From assembly GCA_013695055.1 (NCBI GenBank), contig JACDBF010000273.1, forward strand, positions 1 through 13,090: a DNA stretch of 13,090 bases. The letters are read 5' to 3'. Source of the DNA: Actinomycetota bacterium. GTDB taxonomy: Bacteria > Actinomycetota > CADDZG01 > WHSQ01. A program made the translations under genes and the position numbers. Under the pieces are notes generated by a model, which searched no databases, was not told where the DNA came from, and saw only the letters and a list, made by a program, of their open reading frames with translations. Positions 6,166 to 12,750 of the stretch are shown piece by piece; position 1 is the first letter of the stretch; every line of letters begins with the position of its first letter.

Positions 6166-7956
6166 CTAGCTTCCGGTTACTCCTGCGTTGACCCAATCGA
6201 TGGCGCCGTAGTAATGGTGCCAGTAGGCGCCCGTCAGTCTGTCACTGGCCATCCGTCGATCGAGGTACCAGCGAAGCGGCACCCACGCGGCCGACTCGGT
6301 CGAGAGGCGGTTGGCGTCTACCCACGCCCGATCCGCCTCGCCGATGGGCATTGCCGCGGCCTTCTTGATCGCTGAGTTGATCTCGGGGTCGTCGATCTCG
6401 GAGTAGTTGTTGTGCCCTGCGCCAGGATGTTCGGCCCATACATGAGGGCTCGAGGAACGTGACCGGCGACGGCCAGTCCTCGCACCAAGCCGCGAAGCCC
6501 ATCGCAGTGTTCGAGCGCGGCACGCCGTAGAACTGCGTGTAGTAGTCGGGGTAGTTGAGCTGCTTGATCTTTAGGTTGTCGAACCCGGCCGACGCTAGGT
6601 CAGCTCGAAGCGATTCGAGCTGCTTGGGGCCCGCGCCTGCAGCATCTCCCACCAGCAGAAGCTGGTCGTCAAAACCGTCTCCCAGCCCGGCCTCTTCCAG
6701 CAGCGCCTTCGCCTTATCGACGTCGCCCGCGTAGCTGGGTGTGTTGAAGGGGTCGTACTCGGAGGTCGGCAGGTGGCCGATCATGCCCGGGGGCAGAACA
6801 CTCGAGGCGATCTCGCCCGTGTACTCGCCGCCCAGCACCTTGAGCTGGTTCTCGCGATCGACGAGGAAGTTGATCGCCTCACGAACCTTGGGATCATCGA
6901 ACGGCTCGACCGTCGTGTTCATGAACAGATACGAGGTGCACGGTATAGGGAGATTGAAGAACCTGTCGCTGTATTCAGGGGTGCTGACGATCTCTCTGAG
7001 CTGGGGCCCTTCCGGATCACAGTCGACCGTCGTGTCGTAGTCGTTACTGAGCACCTTGGCTACGCAGACATCGTTCTCGAAACCCATCCGCCACTGGACC
7101 TCGTCGGCGTAGCCCTCGCGCACCTCATCGCCGGCGGCATCTCAATTGGGATCGCGCTTCATCACGATCCGCTCGGAGGGCACATAGGTCTCGACGTAAT
7201 AAGGGCCCGAGGCCACGATGTGTGAGTCGTAGGCGAAGTCGCCCTTGGCGTCGAACTGAGATGCGAAGCTCTCGGGCACCGGGGCGCGGCCGGCATCGCC
7301 ATCCGGTAGTCCCAGTCTCCGATGGGCTCCGTGAGATTGAACGTGATCGTCTTGTCGTCCGGAGTCTCGATGCCCGAGATGCCGTCGGCTTTGCCTTCCT
7401 GGAATTCGGCCACTCCTTCTACCGGCTCGTAATAGAAGGGGTACTGAGCGCCTACCGAGGACATGAACTGGCGTTCGAAGCGCGTATTTGAGGTCCGCAG
7501 ACGTTATCGGTTCGCCGGTCACGCCCGGCACCTTCTCGCCGCCGAGGGCGAGGCCGAACTTGATTCCTTCTTTGAGCGTGTAGGTCCATTTCGTCCCGGC
7601 CGCGTTGTGCTTCCCCAAACCCGTGGCGAGGTCCCCCACCAGCTCGGCCTGCTCTCCGAGGTCCGTAGACGCTTTGTAGGTGGTCAGCGTGCGGGTGACG
7701 CCGCGCGCTATGTAGGAGAAGTAGGTCGCAGAATATGCGGCTCCCGGATCCATATAGTCGGGGCCCTCGACCGAGGCGAAACGCATCACGCCGCCCGACC
7801 GTGGCTCTCCCCCCAGCACCTGACTCTGGGTCTCGCCGCGAGCGTCGGCGTTTACGTTCTCGTTGGGAACCGAGTCCCCGCTCGGACCGCACGCTGCGGC
7901 CATGAGGGCGACACGCATACGAGCGCCGCCCTGCCGGGCCTGATCTTGTCGGTCAT
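6166..7956 (-). pseudogene. ABC transporter family-5 solute-binding lipoprotein, multiply disrupted
   Basis: When repaired, the frames give about 597 residues of an extracytoplasmic peptide/nickel-type (SBP_bac_5) binding lipoprotein. The pieces in order are: MTDKIRPGRAALVC; VALMAAACGPSG with the lipobox Cys, through ITSADLKYAL; RQFMSSVGAQYPFYYEPVEG to DWDYRMAMPAA; PVPESFASQFDAKGDF to MKRDPN; EVREGYADEVQWRMGF to FLEP; LMYGPNILAQG; and HNNYSEIDDPEINSAIKK to WVNAGVTGS. Breaks are an inferred 1-base loss near 7911-7914, a 1-base gain near 7477, losses near 7281-7284, 6446-6448 and 6415-6417 (short G/C runs), and TGA at 7142-7144 where the family has Trp (NPNW). No permease or ATPase gene is near. 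A ribosome binding site and promoter-like region remain, which suggests recent decay. Surrounding genes are intact, so random sequencing error is less likely but not excluded. Confidence 0.88.
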
Positions 7957-7966
7957 CACCGCGAGT

Positions 7967-7974
7967 CCCTCCTC
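7967..7974 (-). promoter_or_regulatory. Shine-Dalgarno of the disrupted lipoprotein gene
   Basis: GAGGAGGG lies 10 nt before the ATG at 7956, or 7 nt before a GTG at 7959 in the same frame. It marks the original start, in a different frame from the lipobox, which reveals the first frameshift. Confidence 0.65.
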
Positions 7975-8011
7975 GGGGTCCCAGGCGCTCCATCCAGCAC
8001 CCACTATGAGG

Positions 8012-8039
8012 ATAGTACTACAATAGTAGTAGGTGTCCC
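8012..8039 (-). promoter_or_regulatory. Promoter-like region of the lipoprotein gene with palindrome in the spacer
   Basis: Reading the minus strand, GGGACA (8039-8034, 4/6 to TTGACA) and TACTAT (8017-8012, 4/6 to TATAAT) are 16 bp apart. This is an AT-rich island in GC-rich DNA about 55 bp before the lipoprotein start. The spacer contains the inverted repeat TACTACAATAGTAGTA (8016-8031, arms of 6 with a 4-bp centre), which could be a repressor operator. No binding protein can be named. Confidence 0.4.
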
Positions 8040-8062
8040 AGACGGAGTCGGCTCGGGCTTGG

Positions 8063-8111
8063 GCCGAGTGGGTGTCAGGTGGCGCATTGCGCCATTCACC
8101 ACCCACTCGGC
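8063..8111 (-). terminator. Large hairpin downstream of the mutase gene
   Basis: A 12-bp perfect stem (8063-8074 with 8100-8111), a 5x5 internal loop, a second 6-bp perfect stem (8080-8085 with 8089-8094) and an ATT loop. It starts 11 nt past the mutase stop. It has no T-run on either strand, so it could be an intrinsic-like terminator of the kind common in actinobacteria or a 3'-end stabiliser. Confidence 0.6.
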
Positions 8112-8122
8112 GGGATGCTCGT

Positions 8123-9772
8123 CTAGAACATCGGGGGCTCGGTGTAGACCCCCCAAGTCTCCTTCAACGTCTCGACCATCTCTCCAAGGGTCACGTAGGC
8201 CTTCGCCGCCTCGACCATCACAGCCACGGAATCGCGGGAGTCGTCGGTCGCCATGTCTCTCAGGGCCTCTATCGCCGCCTCCGCCCGCTTGGCGTCGCGG
8301 TTTGCCCGTACCTCGGCGACCGTCTTCTTCTGGCGCTCCTCGATCTCGGGACCGATCAGAAGGATCTCGGGCATGGCCTGGGACGACTTGGTAAAACGAT
8401 TGATGCCGACGATCACCTTGCGATCACGCTCGAGGAGCTGCTGATACTTGAAGGCGGCGTCGGCGATCTCTTTCTGGAAATAGCCGTCCTCGATTCCCGC
8501 GAGCATCCCGTCCAAGATGGAACCGTCGCCCATCTGCTCGACTCGAGAGAAGTAATTCTCCGCTTCATCTTCGATGCGGTCGGTAAGAGCTTCGACGAAC
8601 CAGGAGCCGCCGAGCGGATCGATCACGTTGGTGACCTCGGTCTCGTGAGCGATGATCTGCTGCGTACGCAGAGCGATTTCGACCGATTCTTCAGTCGGAA
8701 GAGCAACCACCTCATCCAGCGAGTTGGTGTGCAGCGACTGCGTGCCACCCAACACCGCGGCCAGCGCCTCGGTGGTCGTCCTAACCACGTTGTTATACGG
8801 CTGCGGAGCGGTGAGAGACACGCCGGCGGTTTGAGTGTGGAACTTGAGCATCCACGAACGCTCTTTGCGAGCTCCATAGCGTTCTTTCATCCAGCGCGCC
8901 CAGATGCGGCGCGCTGCTCGGAACTTGGCGATCTCTTCGAAGAAGTCGATGTGGGAGTTGAAGAAGAACGAGATTCCCGGAGCGAAGTCGTCGACGTCCA
9001 GCCCTCGTCTCATGCCGAGCTCGACGTGAGCAAATCCGGAAGCAACCGTAAAGGCAAGCTCCTGAGCCGCTGTCGATCCGGCCTCTCGAATGTGATACCC
9101 GGAAATGGACAGCGGATGGTATTTAGGGATCTCGCGAGCGCAGTACTCCATCATGTCGGCGGTGAGTCGCAGATGTGGCTCCGGCGGAAAGAGCCATTCC
9201 TTCTGGGCGATGTACTCCTTCAGGATGTCGGTCTGACAGGTCCCACCGAGCTCGGAGATATCGGCACCCTGTTTCTCAGCCGCCGCGACGTAAAAGGCAA
9301 ACAGCATTGGCGCGGGGCCCGATATGGTCATGGAAGTAGTGACCGCCTCGATGTCGATGCCCGAGAAGAGCACCTCCATGTCGGCGAGCGAATCGATCGC
9401 CACGCCGCAGCGCCCGACCTCTCCTTCGGACATCGGATCATCGGAGTCTCTTCCCATCAGGGTCGGCATGTCGAAAGCGACCGAGAGCCCATTCTGACCT
9501 TGTTCGAGCAAGAACTTGAAGCGGTCGTTGGTCTGCTCGGGCGAGCCGAAGCCTGAGAACTGCCGCATGGTCCACAGCCTGCCCCTATAACCGCTGGGAT
9601 AGATGCCGCGCGTGAACGGATACTCGCCGGGCATGCCGATCGACTCGTCGACATCGTCGGGGCCGTAGAGCGGCTCGACGGGAACGCTCGACAGCGTGTC
9701 GAAGTCGGTGTCCGACCGCAGCGCGGCCGCCTCGTAACGCTCTAACCAGCGCCTTTTGCTCTCATCGCCCAT
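8123..9772 (-). CDS. icmA: Isobutyryl-CoA mutase-type acyl-CoA mutase large subunit (methylmalonyl-CoA mutase family)
   Basis: This 549-residue protein is the TIM-barrel substrate-binding subunit of an adenosylcobalamin-dependent acyl-CoA mutase. Family landmarks are RLWTMRQFSGFGSPEQTN near 65-82, GLSVAFDMPTLMGRDSD at 95-111, GVAIDSLADM, LSISGYHIREAG at 221-232 with catalytic His227, and NNVVRTTTEALAAVLGGTQSLHTNSLDE (in part) near 327-354. In methylmalonyl-CoA mutase, Tyr89 and Arg207 (P. shermanii numbering) hold the free carboxylate. Here the matching positions, with the same 118-residue spacing, are Phe72 and Gln190 (YIAQKEW), the pair known from isobutyryl-CoA mutase. The B12 domain (DxHxxG) is absent, so a separate small subunit is required. 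MeaB lies upstream. I chose ATG 9772; there is no Shine-Dalgarno, and the longer open frame overlaps meaB. A related branched acyl-CoA substrate, such as pivalyl-CoA, is possible. Confidence 0.9.
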   Translation of the reverse strand: MGDESKRRWLERYEAAALRSDTDFDTLSSVPVEPLYGPDDVDESIGMPGEYPFTRGIYPSGYRGRLWTMRQFSGFGSPEQTNDRFKFLLEQGQNGLSVAFDMPTLMGRDSDDPMSEGEVGRCGVAIDSLADMEVLFSGIDIEAVTTSMTISGPAPMLFAFYVAAAEKQGADISELGGTCQTDILKEYIAQKEWLFPPEPHLRLTADMMEYCAREIPKYHPLSISGYHIREAGSTAAQELAFTVASGFAHVELGMRRGLDVDDFAPGISFFFNSHIDFFEEIAKFRAARRIWARWMKERYGARKERSWMLKFHTQTAGVSLTAPQPYNNVVRTTTEALAAVLGGTQSLHTNSLDEVVALPTEESVEIALRTQQIIAHETEVTNVIDPLGGSWFVEALTDRIEDEAENYFSRVEQMGDGSILDGMLAGIEDGYFQKEIADAAFKYQQLLERDRKVIVGINRFTKSSQAMPEILLIGPEIEERQKKTVAEVRANRDAKRAEAAIEALRDMATDDSRDSVAVMVEAAKAYVTLGEMVETLKETWGVYTEPPMF

Positions 9773-9779
9773 GCTCACG

Positions 9780-9785
9780 AGTTTA
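9780..9785 (-). promoter_or_regulatory. Possible near-leaderless -10 box for the mutase gene
   Basis: TAAACT (TANNNT) ends 8 nt before the A of the mutase ATG. The gene has no Shine-Dalgarno and follows a hairpin after meaB, so its own leaderless or near-leaderless promoter is plausible. Confidence 0.35.
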
Positions 9786-9875
9786 GCCCCGCCCCCCGAG
9801 TCGGCCAGCTCCGCCCCCGCGACGCCCGACTGACCCTGCTCCCAGCGACTCCAGGGCGCCACGGAAGCGGTTTTC

Positions 9876-9913
9876 GTCACTTCGTGACTAGAGAGTGGCC
9901 ACGCGCTCTCTAG
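9876..9913 (-). terminator. Tandem hairpins over the meaB stop codon
   Basis: CTAGAGAG and CTCTCTAG form a perfect 8-bp stem at 9888-9895/9906-9913, with the meaB TAG inside the stem. A second hairpin, GTCAC-TTC-GTGAC (9876-9888), shares its last base. On the minus strand it is followed by GAAAACC, not a T-run. It is a terminator or 3'-end element between meaB and the mutase. The rest of the 137-bp gap shows only the TAAACT box. Confidence 0.45.
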
Positions 9914-10839
9914 AGGTGGGCGATAACGCGGTCGGCGGCGGCATAGGGATCGATGGAGCGATCGTGAACCTGCGCGCTCAGCTCCTCGATCAGCTCGCCT
10001 GCCTCGGTATTGATCCTTCGGCGGTATCGCTCGATGGCTATCTCGCGGATCTCGAGGGCGACGCGCCGGCGCCGGCGCCCATCGAGGAGACCTCGCTCCT
10101 GCTGGTAGTCGCGATGACGTTCGATCGCAGCCCACAGCGGTTCCAGGCCCTCGTTCTTTGTCGCGATGGTTTGGATGATCTCGGGCTTTCGTTCGGCAGG
10201 AGAGAGATCGAGCATCTGGCGCAGCTCCCTCTCCGTTTCGCGCGCGCCCTGCCGATCTGCCTTGTTGATGACGAACACGTCGGCGATCTCCATGAGACCT
10301 GCCTTGGCGGCTTGCACCGCGTCTCCCCAACCCGGGTTGACCACGACGAGCGTTGTGTCGCATGCGTCGGTGATCTCAACCTCCGCTTGGCCCACGCCTA
10401 CCGTTTCGATCACCACTATCTGTTTGCCGGCGGCATCGAGCACCCTCATAGCTTCGGGGGTCGCCAGGGATATGCCGCCGAGGTGACCGCGCGTCGCCAT
10501 GGAACGAATGAAGACTTCGGGGTCGGTGGCGTGGGATTGCATGCGGACCCTGTCGCCGAGCAGCGCTCCGCCCGAAAAGGGGCTCGAGGGATCAACCGCC
10601 AGGACGCCCACCGTAAGCTCGTGCCCCCGGGCGAGGCTCACCAGACGTTCGGTGAGCGACGACTTGCCCGCGCCGGGAGCGCCCGTGACGCCGATGGAAT
10701 AAGCGTGACCGGTATGCGGGTAAAGAGCGCGCATCGCGTCCGCGACTAGCGGGCCCCCGTCTTCGACTAGGGAGATGAGGCGCGCGATGCTGCGCCTCTC
10801 GCCCGCGAGCACGCTCTCGGCCAGAGAGAAAGGGGTCAA
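9910..10839 (-). CDS. meaB: MeaB/ArgK-family G-protein chaperone of B12-dependent mutase
   Basis: This 309-residue cytosolic GTPase gates cofactor loading and protects adenosylcobalamin-dependent acyl-CoA mutases from inactivation. The Walker A loop is GAPGAGKSS at 53-61. The family stretch AVDPSSPFSGGALLGDRVRM is at 81-100, the ETVGVGQAEVE switch at 145-155 and the guanine-specificity motif NKAD at 192-195. The C-terminal dimerisation region (about 250-309) is helical and rich in Arg. I accept the TTG start at 10839, 3 bp after the Nfu stop, because the family N-terminus (LAESVLAGERRSIARLISLVED) begins there. No Shine-Dalgarno is visible, so coupling to the Nfu gene is likely. The mutase gene is the next one downstream, so mutase chaperone is a well-supported role. 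Older 'LAO/AO transport ATPase' labels are misleading. Confidence 0.94.
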   Translation of the reverse strand: MTPFSLAESVLAGERRSIARLISLVEDGGPLVADAMRALYPHTGHAYSIGVTGAPGAGKSSLTERLVSLARGHELTVGVLAVDPSSPFSGGALLGDRVRMQSHATDPEVFIRSMATRGHLGGISLATPEAMRVLDAAGKQIVVIETVGVGQAEVEITDACDTTLVVVNPGWGDAVQAAKAGLMEIADVFVINKADRQGARETERELRQMLDLSPAERKPEIIQTIATKNEGLEPLWAAIERHRDYQQERGLLDGRRRRRVALEIREIAIERYRRRINTEAGELIEELSAQVHDRSIDPYAAADRVIAHL

Positions 10840-10842
10840 GTC

Positions 10843-11085
10843 TCAGGTCTCGATCGAGACGACTTCCGTGATCCCGGGGACCTTGGAGCGCAAGATGCGT
10901 TCGACGCCTTGCTTGAGCGTCACCGGCGAGATCGGACACGTCTCACAGGTCCCGAGCAAGTGGACGATCACGCGGCCGCCATGAACGCTCTTCAGCTCGA
11001 TGTCGCCGCCGTCCATCTGAATGGCCGGCCGGATGAGCTCGAGCGCTTCCCGCACCTGGTCTTCAATCGTGGGCGCCTGATTCAC
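10843..11085 (-). CDS. Nfu-type (NifU C-terminal domain) Fe-S cluster scaffold protein
   Basis: My translation from GTG at 11085 gives 80 residues that form a single NifU-C domain: VREALELIRPAIQMDGGDIEL at 11-31 (one residue omitted from the family's usual extent), then GGRVIVHLLGTCETCPISPVTLKQGVE. Cys47 and Cys50 form the CxxC that holds a bridging [4Fe-4S] cluster in a dimer. Such proteins deliver clusters to apo-enzymes. The start overlaps the SpoIID gene's TGA as GTGA, and meaB begins 3 bp after the stop, so it lies inside a compact run. The frame stays open upstream into the SpoIID gene, but that part shows no family similarity. No A-type or IscU domain is attached. Confidence 0.92.
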   Translation of the reverse strand: MNQAPTIEDQVREALELIRPAIQMDGGDIELKSVHGGRVIVHLLGTCETCPISPVTLKQGVERILRSKVPGITEVVSIET

Positions 11086-12737
11086 CGCTTCATGGTACCG
11101 GCAAAAGCCCTTGCACCCAGGGCGGCCAGGGCAATGGCCAGCAAGGCGATGAGCAGCCCCGACCTTCCCGCGTCCTCGGGGGGGATGAAAGGGGCCTCGA
11201 CCTGTGAGCCTCCCACCACCAGAATCGTGACCGCGTCCCGCTTCGACCCCACCGGCCCCGCGCGCGCCTCGATCGCAACCACGTAGCGCCCCGGGTCCTC
11301 GGGAGCCCGCCACCCGATGCGGCCGGTGCCGGCATTGCGCACCACCTCGGCGGGCCCCGAGCGGCCCAGGCTGAATGCGAGGACGCGCGCGGGTCGCGAC
11401 AGAGAGATCGTGATCGCAGCTCTGCTTCCACTGCGCACTCGCTTTGGCGCATCCACCACTTGCACGGACAAGGGCAGTTGGAGGCCGCGTGGGGGGTTGA
11501 TTGCGATCGAGCCCGACTCCTCCGGGGAAAACTTCCAAGTGCCGAGCGCGTGTCCAACCACGACCTCGTCGGCGGCATCGACGATGTCGAACGCGCCCCT
11601 CACTCGCACCGACGAGCTTCCCGTCAAAACTCCCACCTCGATGGCGCCTTCACCGCCGCGCGTGGCTACCCGTGTTCCCGTGTAGTAGTGGGTGAGAATC
11701 CCCTCGGCGGTGGCGCCGGCCGTGGCCATGCCGTGTGCCCCCCATTGGGACATCCCCACGCCGTGCCCCCACCCGCGGCCGTCGACCACGACGGTGTCGT
11801 TCATGGTGCGGATCGACAGCCGGTTGGACGGCAGCGTTTCCGGCAGGCGCCCGGACGAGGTGGCGGCGAGAGAGGGATAGCGGAGGGGGAACATCGCTGG
11901 GGCCAGGCGCCCAACCACCTCCCGAAGCTCCTGAGCGCGGCGCACGATCCGGGCTCGCCCGCTGTGGAGGACGACCTTCGGGTCGACGAAGTCGTCGCCA
12001 CCGGGCACCGTATGCACCTCTTTCAATCGCCCCTGGGTCTGCCATCCGGCGGCCCTGAGAATCTCTTCAAGGTCGCGCAACGAGAACGTGACCCGCCAGC
12101 GATAGAGCGGAGACCCCTGCTCCGTCGTGCTCGCCACGCTCTTCAAATAGGGATAGCCGGCTTCCCCGGCGAAGGCGTCGGCGTTGTCCAGCGTCCGGCC
12201 CCCCGAGGTCGAGTGGTAGCGAGCCAGGATCGGCTCGCCTTTGTGCAAGACGACTTGGCCGCTCGTCGCGCGCACCGCTTCGATCCAACGATCTCCTTCA
12301 GCGATCCGCGCGACATCGGCCCCGGTGAACACCTGGCAGTCCACCGATGCACAGATGTCGAAGCCATAGGTCGCAGCTGCGCCCGCCGGTTCTCTTCCAA
12401 GCGTCCAGAGCGCATAGGTTCGCGCGGCTATCGCCTGGGCCCGCAGGGCTTCGGGGGGCCAGTCGAACGGCACCTCATTGAGCCCGAGCAAGTAAGCCTC
12501 GAGGCCCAGACGGTCGGAAACGACCAATCCGTCGCTCGCGGCTGCGAGCTCGAGCGTCCCGTAGTAATCGTGGAGTCCGGCGACCGACAAGGGAGCGTCC
12601 CCCCGTGGGACGAGACGCAGCGGGCCGGAGGCGGACTTGGGGGGCCGCATCGCAGCGGTCGCTGGCGAGACGAGAACGGCCATCGAGACCATGATCAGAA
12701 TGAAACGCGCGCACCTCACGTTTCCATTTTCCGGCAT
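11082..12737 (-). CDS. Secreted SpoIID/LytB-domain protein with C-terminal membrane anchor
   Basis: This 551-residue protein has an N-terminal signal-like helix (FILIMVSMAVLVSPATA, 12-28). The SpoIID domain spans about 75-350: LEAYLLGLNEVPFDWPPEAL with the likely catalytic Glu88, RAQAIAARTYAL at 99-110, YGFDICASVDCQVFTG at 124-139, ARYHSTSGGRT at 172-182 and GRGWGHGVGMSQWGA at 320-334. SpoIID enzymes are lytic transglycosylases that cut denuded glycan strands. Residues 425-510 look like a beta-sandwich (Ig-like) module. A hydrophobic helix LLIALLAIALAALGA at 528-542 before a basic end suggests a tail anchor. MurA lies 13 bp upstream. The first ATG is used; a GTG at residue 7 is an alternative. 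A sporulation role should not be assumed. Confidence 0.9.
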   Translation of the reverse strand: MPENGNVRCARFILIMVSMAVLVSPATAAMRPPKSASGPLRLVPRGDAPLSVAGLHDYYGTLELAAASDGLVVSDRLGLEAYLLGLNEVPFDWPPEALRAQAIAARTYALWTLGREPAGAAATYGFDICASVDCQVFTGADVARIAEGDRWIEAVRATSGQVVLHKGEPILARYHSTSGGRTLDNADAFAGEAGYPYLKSVASTTEQGSPLYRWRVTFSLRDLEEILRAAGWQTQGRLKEVHTVPGGDDFVDPKVVLHSGRARIVRRAQELREVVGRLAPAMFPLRYPSLAATSSGRLPETLPSNRLSIRTMNDTVVVDGRGWGHGVGMSQWGAHGMATAGATAEGILTHYYTGTRVATRGGEGAIEVGVLTGSSSVRVRGAFDIVDAADEVVVGHALGTWKFSPEESGSIAINPPRGLQLPLSVQVVDAPKRVRSGSRAAITISLSRPARVLAFSLGRSGPAEVVRNAGTGRIGWRAPEDPGRYVVAIEARAGPVGSKRDAVTILVVGGSQVEAPFIPPEDAGRSGLLIALLAIALAALGARAFAGTMKR

Positions 12738-12750
12738 ATCCGCCGGTCGG

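Noticed and set aside
6133..6375. ATG directly after the small membrane protein stop, 80-residue frame
   Set aside because: It runs antisense into the binding-protein pseudogene and shows no motif. The only support is proximity.
7142..7144. TGA read as Trp or selenocysteine
   Set aside because: All other genes use TGG for Trp and several end at TGA. The same gene also has five frameshifts, and the family has no selenocysteine here.
8033..9556. Long plus-strand open frame (507 residues) opposite the mutase
   Set aside because: It is antisense to a complete, motif-rich gene. Long antisense frames are expected at this GC content, and the translation shows no family motif.
9773..10363. N-terminal extension of the mutase reading frame to 746 residues
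   Set aside because: The added part overlaps meaB in another frame, is Arg/Gly-rich noise and has no mutase similarity. The family N-terminus begins at 9772.
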